Positions 41,399 through 49,547 of a DNA stretch of 64,000 nucleotides are shown piece after piece. Source of the stretch: Mesobacillus foraminis (GTDB lineage: Bacteria > Bacillota > Bacilli > Bacillales > Cytobacillaceae); NCBI RefSeq assembly GCF_004340465.1, contig NZ_SLVV01000006.1, positions 372,001 to 436,000 on the forward strand, given 5' to 3'. Made by a program: the position numbers and the translations under genes. Within the stretch, counting starts at the first letter, position 1; the number at the start of each line of letters is the position of its first letter. A model generated the notes under the pieces. It saw only the letters and a program-made list of their open reading frames with translations, had not been told where the DNA came from and did no database searches.

Positions 41399-42793
41399 AT
41401 GACAGATAATCAGAAAATTGCACAGGAAGTGATTGAAGCTGTTGGGGGCAAAGATAATATCCAATCAGTAGCTCATTGTGCAACAAGGCTAAGACTCATG
41501 GTCAATGATAAAGAAAAAATTAATCAGGAGCAGGTAGAAAAAATAAACAAAGTAAAAGGGGCATTCTATAATTCGGGTCAATACCAGATTATTTTTGGCA
41601 CTGGTACAGTCAATAAAATTTACGAAGAAGTATCCAATTTAGGACTGGATACGAAGTCCGCTTCCGATCAAAAAAAGGAAGCAGTAAAAAGCGGAACAAA
41701 ATTCCAGAGAGCGATCCGTACCTTTGGAGACGTGTTTGTGCCAATAATCCCGGTCCTAGTGGCAACAGGACTTTTTATGGGTGTCCGCGGTCTAGTCATG
41801 CAAGAACAAATATTGGCTTTATTTGGAATGAAGCCTGATGATATATCACAAAATTTCCTGTTATTTACACAGATTTTAACAGATACAGCATTCATCTTTC
41901 TCCCGGCCCTTGTTGCCTGGTCAACGTTTAGAGTGTTTGGCGGAACTCCGATTATTGGGTTAATTCTGGGACTCATGCTTGTTTCACCTGCCTTGCCAAA
42001 CGCGTATGCTGTTGCAGGCGGCGATGCAGAAGCGCTTCGATTCTTTGACTTTATTCCGGTAGTTGGTTATCAAGGTTCTGTGATTCCCGCCTTTATTGCC
42101 GGTATAATTGGGGCGAAACTTGAAAGAACGATCAGAAGACGGGTACCAGAAGCCTTAGATCTAATTGTTACACCTTTTGTTACGCTGCTCGTAATGAGTG
42201 CACTTGCACTTTTAGTCATTGGACCGATCTTCCATACGGTGGAACAAGGAATCCTGGATGTAGCGACGAATGTCCTTTCATGGCCATTTGGACTGGCCGG
42301 TTTATTGATTGGCGGTTTGAACCAGCTGATTGTCATCACGGGCGTTCACCATGTCTTCAATATGTTAGAAATTCAATTGTTGGCAGAATTCAAAAACAAT
42401 CCTTACAACGCGATTGTCACATGTGCAGTAGCAGCACAGGGCGGGGCAGCACTGGCGGTAGGATTAAAGACTAAATCAGCGAAATTAAAAGCACTAGCTT
42501 TGCCATCCTCCTTTTCTGCTTTTCTAGGAATTACTGAGCCAGCCATTTTCGGTGTAAACCTTCGTTACGGAAAACCTTTTATTATGGCCTTGATCGGTGG
42601 TGCTGCAGGTGGATTTTTAGCTTCCATTCTTGGATTAAAGGGAACAGGTATGGCCGTTACAGTCATTCCTGGAACTCTGCTTTATCTAAATGGACAGATT
42701 TTACAATATATTTTAGTCAACGTTGTTGCAATTGCCGTAGCATTCATCCTGACTTGGATGTTCGGCTATTCAGATAAAGAAGTGGAGAAATAG
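41399..42793 (+). CDS. scrA: Sucrose-specific PTS enzyme IIBC
   Basis: 464 aa. The N-terminal IIB domain (1-85) has the phosphorylated Cys27 in SVAHCATRLRL. The IIC membrane domain (about 105-460) carries the sucrose/trehalose-type signature ITEPAIFGVNLRYGKPF. It imports sucrose as sucrose-6-phosphate. There is no IIA domain, so phosphate must come from a IIA encoded elsewhere, as with the B. subtilis SacP protein. ATG 41399 has AGGGG eight bases upstream; an in-frame GTG at 41390 has none. The hydrolase gene follows after 43 bp with a strong GGAGG. Confidence 0.9.
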   Translation: MTDNQKIAQEVIEAVGGKDNIQSVAHCATRLRLMVNDKEKINQEQVEKINKVKGAFYNSGQYQIIFGTGTVNKIYEEVSNLGLDTKSASDQKKEAVKSGTKFQRAIRTFGDVFVPIIPVLVATGLFMGVRGLVMQEQILALFGMKPDDISQNFLLFTQILTDTAFIFLPALVAWSTFRVFGGTPIIGLILGLMLVSPALPNAYAVAGGDAEALRFFDFIPVVGYQGSVIPAFIAGIIGAKLERTIRRRVPEALDLIVTPFVTLLVMSALALLVIGPIFHTVEQGILDVATNVLSWPFGLAGLLIGGLNQLIVITGVHHVFNMLEIQLLAEFKNNPYNAIVTCAVAAQGGAALAVGLKTKSAKLKALALPSSFSAFLGITEPAIFGVNLRYGKPFIMALIGGAAGGFLASILGLKGTGMAVTVIPGTLLYLNGQILQYILVNVVAIAVAFILTWMFGYSDKEVEK

Positions 42794-42836
42794 GCAAGGT
42801 CGGCTTTGCTTTTCTCCTTTCAAGGAGGTCCTGAAC

Positions 42837-44228
42837 ATGACAGAAACCCTTATTCAAAAGGCTTACAATGAGGTGAAAAAAAATAAGAATAAGGTAATGA
42901 ATGATCCTTACCGGTTAACCTACCATATTATGCCGCCTGTTGGATTGCTAAATGACCCAAATGGATTAATCCAATTTAAAGGGGTTTATCACGTTTTTTT
43001 TCAGTGGAATCCATTTGACACTGCCCATGGCGCTAAGTTTTGGGGGCACTATACGTCCAAGGATATGGTTCATTGGCGGGAGGAGCCGATTGCCTTAGCT
43101 CCAAGCGAATGGTATGAAAAAAATGGCTGTTATTCTGGGAGTGCGGTGGAAGCAGGGGGCAAACTGCATCTCTTTTATACAGGGAACGTGAAGCAAGAGA
43201 ATGGAACTCGGGAAACCTATCAATGCCTTGCGGTTTCCGAAGATGGAATCCATTTTGAAAAGAAAGGACCAGTCCTTAGGCTTCCGGAACATTTCACAGC
43301 TCATTTTCGCGATCCGAAGGTTTGGAAAAAAGGAAACCTCTGGTATATGGTTGTAGGTGCTCAGACGTTGGATGAAAAGGGTGCTGCGGTATTGTTCCAC
43401 TCAAAAGACTTGTTTCATTGGGAGGAAGGGGGAACCATTGCCGGCTCCGGTATGAATGGGTTGGAGGATTTTGGATATATGTGGGAATGCCCAGATCTGA
43501 TTCATTTAAATGGCAAAGATGTTTTGCTGGTCTCGCCGCAAGGGCTCATGCCGGAAGGGGACCTCTATCATAATTTGTTCCAGTCTGGTTATTTTATTGG
43601 GGCATTAGATTATGAGAGGGTGAAGTTTCAGCATGGTCCGTTTACCGAACTTGACCGCGGCTTTGACTTTTATGCACCACAAACCTTTTTGGACGAGTCG
43701 GGGAGAACCATCCTTTACGGCTGGATGGGGATTACGGATGAACTGGAGGAATATCAGCCGACCATCGCCAACGGCTGGGTGCATGCTTTGACACTCCCAA
43801 GAGAATTGGAGCTCCGAAACGGAAAAATTTCCCAAAAACCAGTGGGAGAATTGAAACAGCTGCGAAAAGAACGAGAATTCGTAGAAGGGCATATTTGTGA
43901 AGGAATTTCCGTGGAACTGCTCGTGGACTTTGTAAAATCCGCTCCTTTTGAAATCACATTCCGAAATGAAGCACACTTAAGCTTTGATTCTGACAAACTT
44001 ACTTTAAAAAGAAGAAATTTAAGGACTGGTCGGTTAGAAACAAGATCCTGCAAAATAGCTTCGGTCTCTAAGCTGCGAATTTTTATGGACCATTCCTCCT
44101 TAGAGATTTTCGTCAATGATGGTGAAGAGGTATTTACAGCACGATATTTTCCAAAACCAGATGACGTTACAATTAGCATTCATGGCGAAGCGAAATTTAA
44201 TTGGACTAAGTGGAATCTTGGTGAATGA
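42837..44228 (+). CDS. scrB: Sucrose-6-phosphate hydrolase (GH32)
   Basis: A 463-aa cytoplasmic glycoside hydrolase family 32 enzyme that splits sucrose-6-phosphate into glucose-6-phosphate and fructose. The three catalytic motifs are present: the nucleophile in LLNDPNG, the transition-state stabiliser in FRDPKVW, and the acid/base in WECPDLI. The C-terminal beta-sandwich ends near residue 460. No secretion signal, as expected for the phosphorylated substrate. AAGGAGG lies eight bases before ATG. It ends the sucrose operon; a fructokinase gene is not found here. After it lies a 14-bp palindrome (GCTGGTGCACCAGC, 44244) without T run. Confidence 0.92.
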   Translation: MTETLIQKAYNEVKKNKNKVMNDPYRLTYHIMPPVGLLNDPNGLIQFKGVYHVFFQWNPFDTAHGAKFWGHYTSKDMVHWREEPIALAPSEWYEKNGCYSGSAVEAGGKLHLFYTGNVKQENGTRETYQCLAVSEDGIHFEKKGPVLRLPEHFTAHFRDPKVWKKGNLWYMVVGAQTLDEKGAAVLFHSKDLFHWEEGGTIAGSGMNGLEDFGYMWECPDLIHLNGKDVLLVSPQGLMPEGDLYHNLFQSGYFIGALDYERVKFQHGPFTELDRGFDFYAPQTFLDESGRTILYGWMGITDELEEYQPTIANGWVHALTLPRELELRNGKISQKPVGELKQLRKEREFVEGHICEGISVELLVDFVKSAPFEITFRNEAHLSFDSDKLTLKRRNLRTGRLETRSCKIASVSKLRIFMDHSSLEIFVNDGEEVFTARYFPKPDDVTISIHGEAKFNWTKWNLGE

Positions 44229-44385
44229 TTTTACAATTAGCCTGCTGGTGCACCAGCCAATGCTTGAGCGTGGAAAGGCAAGCTTGGAGGCCAAGATATT
44301 TCCGAGGATAGGTTAGAAAGGAAGCGCTGGGACATTTCCCTATTGAGACGCTGACAGGATACGGTGGTGCTCCCACTTTCTGGAC

Positions 44386-44432
44386 AAAAAAAGTGAGCTT
44401 ACATTGTCTCTTTATAAGAATTGTAAGCTCAC
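44386..44432 (-). terminator. Intrinsic terminator of the amino acid permease gene
   Basis: GTGAGCTTACA and TGTAAGCTCAC form a perfect 11-bp stem; on the minus strand it is followed by TTTTTTT. It lies 18 bp after the permease stop and may also stop transcripts arriving from the sucrose side. Confidence 0.85.
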
Positions 44433-44450
44433 TTCTTGCAATTATTATTA

Positions 44451-45842
44451 TTATTTATTCATTACGCTATGCTTTTTACCATAAGCAAAATAGAAAAGTA
44501 ATCCCAATACAAACCATATACCGCATGCAATCCATGTATAGACAGAAAGCTGAGTAATTAAAAATAAACATAATAAGAATGAACAAATCGGGATGATTGG
44601 GAAGAATGGTACTTTAAACCCACTCGATGGTATATTCTTATTTTTTCTTAAATAAATGACACCAATTGAAACGATTGTAAATGCAAGCAATGTCCCCATG
44701 TTTACTAGTTCTGCCAGTTTAGATAAGGGAATGAAGCCTGCACAAAATGCTACAAGTGTTGCAAATACCCATGTGTTTTTAACCGGTGTTTTATATTTTT
44801 TACTAAGCTCATACATACTTTTCGGCAGCAATCCATCACGGCCAAACGCGTAAAGAAGTCTAGTTCCGCCATATGACATAACAAGGATAACGGTCATCAT
44901 CCCAATAACGGCACCAAATGAAATAACGCCAGCCACCCAATCCTGATGAACGATTTGCATAACAAAGCTGACAGGATCACTTACATTTAACCTTGTATAG
45001 GAAACCATCCCAGTCAAAACAAGCGAAACAGCTACATACAGGATTGTACAAATAAATAATGATCCAATAATGCCAATTGGCATATTACGTTGCGGGTTCT
45101 TTACCTCTTCAGCAGCTGACGAAACAGCATCGAACCCTAGATAAGCAAAGAAAACAAGGGCTGCGCCGCTTAAAACGCCATTCATGCCAAAGGGCATAAA
45201 TGGTTGCCAATTACCAGGCTCAACATAAAAAATACCTACTCCAATAAATAAGAGAATAACACCAACTTTAATAAATACCATGATCATATTGAACTTCGTA
45301 GATTCTCTTATTCCAAGCGTTAATAAAAAAGCAGTGGCAAATATAATGGCGATAGCTGGTATATTTACATATGTTCCATTTGCCGGATTAAAAGAACCAG
45401 AGATGGCCTTTGGAATGGTAATATTAAAACCTTCTAACAAAGCACTTAAATAAGCCGACCAACCCGTTGCAACCGCTGCAACAGCTAAGCCATATTCTAA
45501 CAATAAAGCCCATCCAACTAACCAAGCGACTAATTCACCGAATACAATGTATACATACGTATATGCACTGCCCGTTACGGGTACAGATGAAGAAAATTCT
45601 GAATAACACATAGCTGCCAATGCACAGACAATAGCCGCAATAATGAAGGAAAAAATGATAGCTGGTCCAGCGTGCACCGCAGCTACTGTCCCAGGCAGAA
45701 TGAATATACCTGTTCCTACAATGGCACCTACCCCCAACAGCATTAAATCAAATGCTCCTAACGATTGCTGAAGCTGTACATCTCCCTGTTTTTTCAGTAA
45801 CTCCCCGAGATCTTTTTTTCTAAATAATACACTATTTTTCAC
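44451..45842 (-). CDS. APC-family amino acid permease (YfnA/CAT type)
   Basis: 463 aa with 12 membrane segments. LGAFDLMLLGVGAIVGTGIF and CYSEFSSSVPVTGSAYTY are the hallmarks of the cationic-amino-acid-transporter branch of the APC superfamily, close to B. subtilis YfnA. The start is GTG at 45842 with GAGGG six bases upstream. A sigma-A promoter (45891-45919) and two tandem Spo0A boxes lie directly upstream, so expression is probably tied to the transition to stationary phase. The exact amino acid carried cannot be told. Confidence 0.88.
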   Translation of the reverse strand: MKNSVLFRKKDLGELLKKQGDVQLQQSLGAFDLMLLGVGAIVGTGIFILPGTVAAVHAGPAIIFSFIIAAIVCALAAMCYSEFSSSVPVTGSAYTYVYIVFGELVAWLVGWALLLEYGLAVAAVATGWSAYLSALLEGFNITIPKAISGSFNPANGTYVNIPAIAIIFATAFLLTLGIRESTKFNMIMVFIKVGVILLFIGVGIFYVEPGNWQPFMPFGMNGVLSGAALVFFAYLGFDAVSSAAEEVKNPQRNMPIGIIGSLFICTILYVAVSLVLTGMVSYTRLNVSDPVSFVMQIVHQDWVAGVISFGAVIGMMTVILVMSYGGTRLLYAFGRDGLLPKSMYELSKKYKTPVKNTWVFATLVAFCAGFIPLSKLAELVNMGTLLAFTIVSIGVIYLRKNKNIPSSGFKVPFFPIIPICSFLLCLFLITQLSVYTWIACGIWFVLGLLFYFAYGKKHSVMNK

Positions 45843-45890
45843 AGTAAACCCTCATTTTTTTAGCCCTTATTTTTTTGAAAATATGTAAAA

Positions 45891-45919
45891 ATTCTATATG
45901 TTTATTACTTAAGGGTCAA
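45891..45919 (-). promoter_or_regulatory. Sigma-A promoter of the permease gene
   Basis: On the minus strand TTGACC (45919-45914), 17-bp spacer, TAGAAT (45896-45891), about 50 bp before the GTG start. Confidence 0.75.
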
Positions 45920-45924
45920 CCGTT

Positions 45925-45953
45925 TTTGTCGAATTTCCAATAATTTTGTCGAA
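45925..45953. promoter_or_regulatory. Two tandem Spo0A boxes
   Basis: TTTGTCGAA at 45925-45933 and again at 45945-45953, exactly 20 bp apart (two helical turns), both full consensus. The nearer box is five bases upstream of the -35 element of the permease promoter, the usual place for Spo0A to contact RNA polymerase. Confidence 0.75.
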
Positions 45954-46466
45954 TTTTTTGATATTTAGTAAAAATTGGAGCTATTTTAATAATATTTTTT
46001 ACGGTAGGGGCAACAGTATTTTTGTATTCAATACCTATCGAAATTTGTGATTAATCCATTCAAAAGTACCTATCTGTCTTATAGGAGCTTATTCTCAAAG
46101 AGTTGGAGCGTGTGTGGTTTGAAAGGACAAATTGTTTTGGAACGGATATATTTTTATTTAACAAAAATCTAAAAGGATTCCGTCTTGATTTATGGAATAT
46201 TAAGGGAGAGATTCTTAATGGGGAAAATTGACCATTTTAGGATTACCAAGGCATATAACAAGGAGGTACAAACAAAGAGATAGAAGGATGCTTTCCAAAA
46301 AAAGGAGCGGTTTCTGGGAGGGTGATAGTTATTTTATAATGATATCGACTGGATACCGCCACTGAAAAAGCTTGGAAGCCATCAGGTTTGGGAGAGCAAG
46401 ACTTTGACTTTTTTTATTTGATAAGTTTGCACATGAAAAATAATAAATATGTGGAGTTGACCGTTG
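45954..46466. other. Intergenic region without recognised gene
   Basis: About 510 bp of AT-rich DNA. A 21-codon frame (46218-46283) with GGGAG nine bases before its ATG is the only translatable-looking item; it has no recognisable product. GGAG at 46453 serves the next gene. Confidence 0.4.
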
Positions 46467-46883
46467 ATGAAAGTAAAACTTAGCCCTTACTTAAATATGG
46501 AGGGGAATGCTAGGGAAGCAATTCAGTTTTATGAAAAAGCATTAGGTGCCGAAGTCATCGCAATCAGCACTTATGGAGATATGCCGGAAATGCCTAATAC
46601 ATTCACAGACGATCTAAAGAATCTTATTGCATACGCTAAGCTTCAAGTTGGTGAAACGGAACTCATGTTTTCGGACGCTTCAAGTGGTTCGCCTATATCC
46701 AAAGGCAAACAGGTAACCATTTGCATTACAACGACCAACGTGGAAAAATCAAAACAAATTTTTGAAGCTTTGTGTCAAGACGGTCAAGTCAACATGCCTT
46801 TTGAAGAAACCCCTTTTAGCCCAGGTTTTGGTGATGTAACTGACAAATTCGGTGTTACCTTCCAAATCTATACAGAAATTTAA
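46467..46883 (+). CDS. VOC-superfamily protein, PhnB-like
   Basis: A 138-aa protein of the PhnB/YjdN type within the vicinal oxygen chelate fold: it begins KLSPYLNMEGNAREAIQFYEKALGAEV and contains MFSDASSG and a GFGDVTDKFGVTFQI end. These proteins are cytoplasmic dimers; many lack a known reaction. The classical metal-binding residues of glyoxalase I are not all present. Start ATG 46467 with GGAG ten bases upstream; TTG 46464 directly before it is equally possible. Monocistronic. Confidence 0.8.
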   Translation: MKVKLSPYLNMEGNAREAIQFYEKALGAEVIAISTYGDMPEMPNTFTDDLKNLIAYAKLQVGETELMFSDASSGSPISKGKQVTICITTTNVEKSKQIFEALCQDGQVNMPFEETPFSPGFGDVTDKFGVTFQIYTEI

Positions 46884-47289
46884 ACGCTTTTACAAAACTC
46901 CCCGAAGAGAAAGCCCATTCCATTTAGGTATGGGATAAAAATGAGATCGATCAATCCATTCTTTTTATATGGCCTTTTTGGGGCTGTTAGCTGGAGAGAA
47001 TTCTCAATAAACAAATTTGATCTTCACATTATAATATGTGGAAGATTGCGAGGAAAATCTTCAGGCTTATGGGCAGGTTTGAAAAATGATACGGAAAGAT
47101 GATCTGAAAACTCAACAAAACAGAGCTGTGTCCCGTTTTCCAATTATACCGTAACTTTATGTGTTTTAAGTAAACCTGCTACTAAAAGCTATATTTTTAT
47201 TGCATTAACGGGTGCTTTCCTTAAGAAGGAGTGCACTCTTTTTAATTAAAATAAAGGTCAGGGAGGGGAAGAAGAAGGCAGCGATTAGG

Positions 47290-47537
47290 AATTTAAAGGA
47301 TTTAAAAGTATAAAAGGAGAAAGTCTTTATTATAAATTTGAAGTTAAGTTTTACGGAATCATCAATTTTGTTGGATTCATATGTGTAGTAAGTATCTATT
47401 TCCCTTTGTCATCGGGTGGGATAACAAGCCGTAATCTACCTAGACAAGTAAAAGGGGAAGTTGGGATTAAAATTTATTCCGGAGAAAAAATTTTACCCTT
47501 CATATGTATTTTTAACATCAATTGGTTATCTAATTAA
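47290..47537 (+). pseudogene. Open frame without start codon, possible membrane-protein remnant
   Basis: 82 codons are open between TAG and TAA, and the translation includes KFEVKFYGIINFVGFICV, a likely membrane segment, but no ATG, GTG or TTG suits an upstream ribosome binding site although AAAAGGAG is present at about 47318. It looks like the relic of a small membrane-protein gene. No family recognised. Confidence 0.35.
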
Positions 47538-47599
47538 GAGCAACAATAGCGACGGTAATTGAGTACCAAGAATAATTTTTTTGTAATGAATTTTTACTT

Positions 47600-47673
47600 G
47601 TTCAACTACAAGTAATGCTTTAGATCCAGCGTAATTAGCCGGATTTTTTCTTAAACTAAAGGGGTGTTTAGTT
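47600..47673 (+). repeat. Accessory-region hairpin repeat, copy 1
   Basis: TTCAACTA..., then GATCCAGC with GCCGGAT and six T, then a perfect inverted repeat CTTAAACTAAA / TTTAGTTTAAG (47650-47677) around GGGGTG. Related copies lie at 48719, 53955, 55786, 57012 and 60291. Confidence 0.5.
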
Positions 47674-47690
47674 TAAGAAGGCTTAGTTTT

Positions 47691-47828
47691 CTAAGCCTTC
47701 TTTAGTTCATCAATTTTTTCTTTAATTGTAAAATGGTGGTAAATTGTCAAAGCAATAATTGTGATACTAAGAGTACTGGATAAAATTGTACTTCCAATAA
47801 GAAGCCGGTTATTTCTTGAATTAGCCAT
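47691..47828 (-). CDS. Small membrane protein, 45 aa
   Basis: MANSRNNRLLIGSTILSS begins a short protein with one transmembrane helix (residues about 9-30) and a charged C-terminal tail (FTIKEKIDELKKA). GTGGTG lies seven bases before ATG. Its last codons and stop form one arm of a perfect 12-bp hairpin (47675-47686 with 47691-47702). No family recognised; too short for a safe assignment, but the topology is coherent. Confidence 0.55.
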   Translation of the reverse strand: MANSRNNRLLIGSTILSSTLSITIIALTIYHHFTIKEKIDELKKA

Positions 47829-47986
47829 TTGAATTCACCACTTTTTTTTCTTAGTTTGATTTGTAGATATAAAAAATATGTACTTTTTCTTTTGGGGCTA
47901 CTTATACAAACGAAACTTATCCAAGTAATGAAACAAAACTGATTATAAAAACGTAATTTAAAAAGGATGGAAGGAGATGGTCATAG

Positions 47987-48193
47987 ATGATTCAGCTGTT
48001 TCTTATTGTTGGACTACTAGGTATTGTTATATCGGGGATTTTTATTGGAGCTTGGACGAATGGGAAACAGGAAAGAGGAAATTTTCCTTCTGAAACAGTC
48101 GAACATAGAAATTTCAGAACCAAAATTGCAATTTACTCTGGTCTTGCAGGAGCAATATCATTAGGCATCTCTGGGCTAATTTATCTTTTATAA
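47987..48193 (+). CDS. DUF5316-like small membrane protein
   Basis: 68 aa with two transmembrane helices (residues 3-24 and 46-67) linked by a conserved-looking loop GAWTNGKQERGNFPSETVEHRNFRTK. The pattern resembles the DUF5316 family of short Bacillus membrane proteins, as I remember it. GGAG ten bases before ATG. Function unknown. Confidence 0.7.
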   Translation: MIQLFLIVGLLGIVISGIFIGAWTNGKQERGNFPSETVEHRNFRTKIAIYSGLAGAISLGISGLIYLL

Positions 48194-48342
48194 ATGAAAG
48201 CGATTCTTCTTCAATATACAGGGCTTGAGTTTAGAAAGGGGCACTAAGCGATCTTTTTTCTCATTGAATTAACGAGCAGGTCAGTTAAATCCAGTTATGA
48301 ATAATAAAGGTAATTTAGTTTTCGGCAAGGAGGAGTGACTTT

Positions 48343-48609
48343 CTGAAAGAGAAAAAGATTCAGGAGAATTTAAGTTCACTTATGGCATTAATACTCACAA
48401 TGGTTTTAGTTCAAATGATATTCCGTTTGCCTCTCGACTTATTGTATAGGGGATTGATTGGCATTGCTTATATTTTTGCTGTAAATCCCATTTATGTGTT
48501 GATTGAGAAGATCACCGGAGAAGCTGGAAAGAAAAAAATCAATAAAGTTGTGTTCTGGAGTGTTTCGTTTGCGGTTGTTTTTTTAACATTAACAGTTGAT
48601 GTTGTTTAA
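48343..48609 (+). CDS. Small membrane protein, probable CTG start
   Basis: From CTG 48343 the frame gives 88 aa: a charged N-terminus (KEKKIQENLSS), then three hydrophobic stretches (MALILTMVLVQMIF, GLIGIAYIFAVNPIYVL, VVFWSVSFAVVFLTLTV). AAGGAGG (48327-48333) lies nine bases before the CTG; the first ATG of the frame (48382) is fifteen bases from its nearest GGAG and would cut into the reading. So a rare CTG start is likely. No family recognised. Confidence 0.55.
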   Translation: MKEKKIQENLSSLMALILTMVLVQMIFRLPLDLLYRGLIGIAYIFAVNPIYVLIEKITGEAGKKKINKVVFWSVSFAVVFLTLTVDVV

Positions 48610-48718
48610 TTAAAAAAAGCAGGAATTTAGCCTGTTGTAAATTATCATTAGGGAGTTAAAACAATATGGAATTTAACATTAAATCATCTACTAGTTTTAG
48701 ATTTACTTATTGTATGAA

Positions 48719-48805
48719 CTTAAACTAATGGGTGCAAGAGCTTAAGATCCGGGCTGTGTATAACCGGATTTTTTTTATAAAGCTAAAGGACAGGTTTGTT
48801 GAAGA
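48719..48805 (+). repeat. Accessory-region hairpin repeat, copy 2 (contains a terminator)
   Basis: TTAAACTAATGGGTGCAAG, then ATCCGG paired with CCGGAT and eight T (48748-48778), then GCTAAAGGACAGGTTTGTTG. The centre should work as an intrinsic terminator for the membrane-protein gene upstream. Confidence 0.6.
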
Positions 48806-48864
48806 AGAAAAGGTTTGCTTTAGAGCGAAATGCGGATTTATCACGATTAAAAGGTGGACAGAAT

Positions 48865-49332
48865 ATGGATTTCATACCGATTGAAATACACCAACATCAA
48901 AAGTATGTAATTCCTTTTCGTAGAGACTCTTTTGTTGTTAGCTTTGGGTCTGATAAGGATTTTGGCGAGGAACAAGAATATTTAAATTGGTTAAAGCAAC
49001 AATCGGCAAAATACCCAAAGGGCTTTGTATTAGTGTTCAAAAACGATATTCCAATTGGTCAGCTAGAGCTGACAGTGAAACAATATCAAGGAAAAGATAT
49101 TGGATATATTAATTTATATTACCTTATTCCTGAAAAACGGGGTATGGGATTAGGCTCTGAACTCCACAATTATGCTCTTAACTTCTTTAAGGCCCATAAC
49201 CTTGACGAGTATCATCTGCGAGTTTCTCCAACTAATCCGATTGCATTAGCTTTCTATATGAAAAAGGGGATGGAAAAATTAAAGCCTGAAATGGATGGTA
49301 AAGTCATAAGAATGTCTGGTGAAATTCCTTGA
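48865..49332 (+). CDS. GNAT acetyltransferase
   Basis: 155 aa of the GNAT fold: the acetyl-CoA binding loop appears as LIPEKRGMGLGSELHNYA, followed by SPTNPIALAFYMKKGMEKL at the end of the fold. The substrate is unknown. ATG 48865 is preceded by AAGGTGG at seven bases; the frame is open to TTG 48796 without a ribosome binding site. It lies directly after repeat copy 2 and seems monocistronic. Confidence 0.85.
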   Translation: MDFIPIEIHQHQKYVIPFRRDSFVVSFGSDKDFGEEQEYLNWLKQQSAKYPKGFVLVFKNDIPIGQLELTVKQYQGKDIGYINLYYLIPEKRGMGLGSELHNYALNFFKAHNLDEYHLRVSPTNPIALAFYMKKGMEKLKPEMDGKVIRMSGEIP

Positions 49333-49481
49333 TAAATTCTCTATTGCCCAAGGCCCTTATTATTTCAAGTGAGTCTTTTTATTTATTCTCTATTGAGTTT
49401 TATATTAAAAGAATAGAACCCTAATAATACCAACTGAAGAACAGCTTCTTAGACTAAACCAGGGCAGTAGTAAGCCTATAA

Positions 49482-49517
49482 ACAAAAAGGCCAACCAGCA
49501 AAATTGTGGTTAACCTT
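49482..49517 (-). terminator. Intrinsic terminator of the GH30 gene
   Basis: On the minus strand AAGGTTAACCA pairs with TGGTTGGCCTT (two G-U pairs), followed by TTTTTG. Confidence 0.75.
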
Positions 49518-49547
49518 ATATATTTTATTGATCTGACTATTTATATA

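Larger units (their letters stand above)
46884..47690. other. Gene-poor region with decayed coding sequence and repeats
   Basis: No intact gene in 800 bp. A leader-like segment at 47278-47345 is about three-quarters identical to 59772-59841; an open frame without start codon follows (47290-47537); a hairpin repeat lies at 47600-47673. This looks like a place where a small gene was lost. Confidence 0.5.

Noticed and set aside
44100-44316. Short frames around the end of the sucrose hydrolase gene
   Set aside because: Shadow frames of the hydrolase coding region with no start signals.
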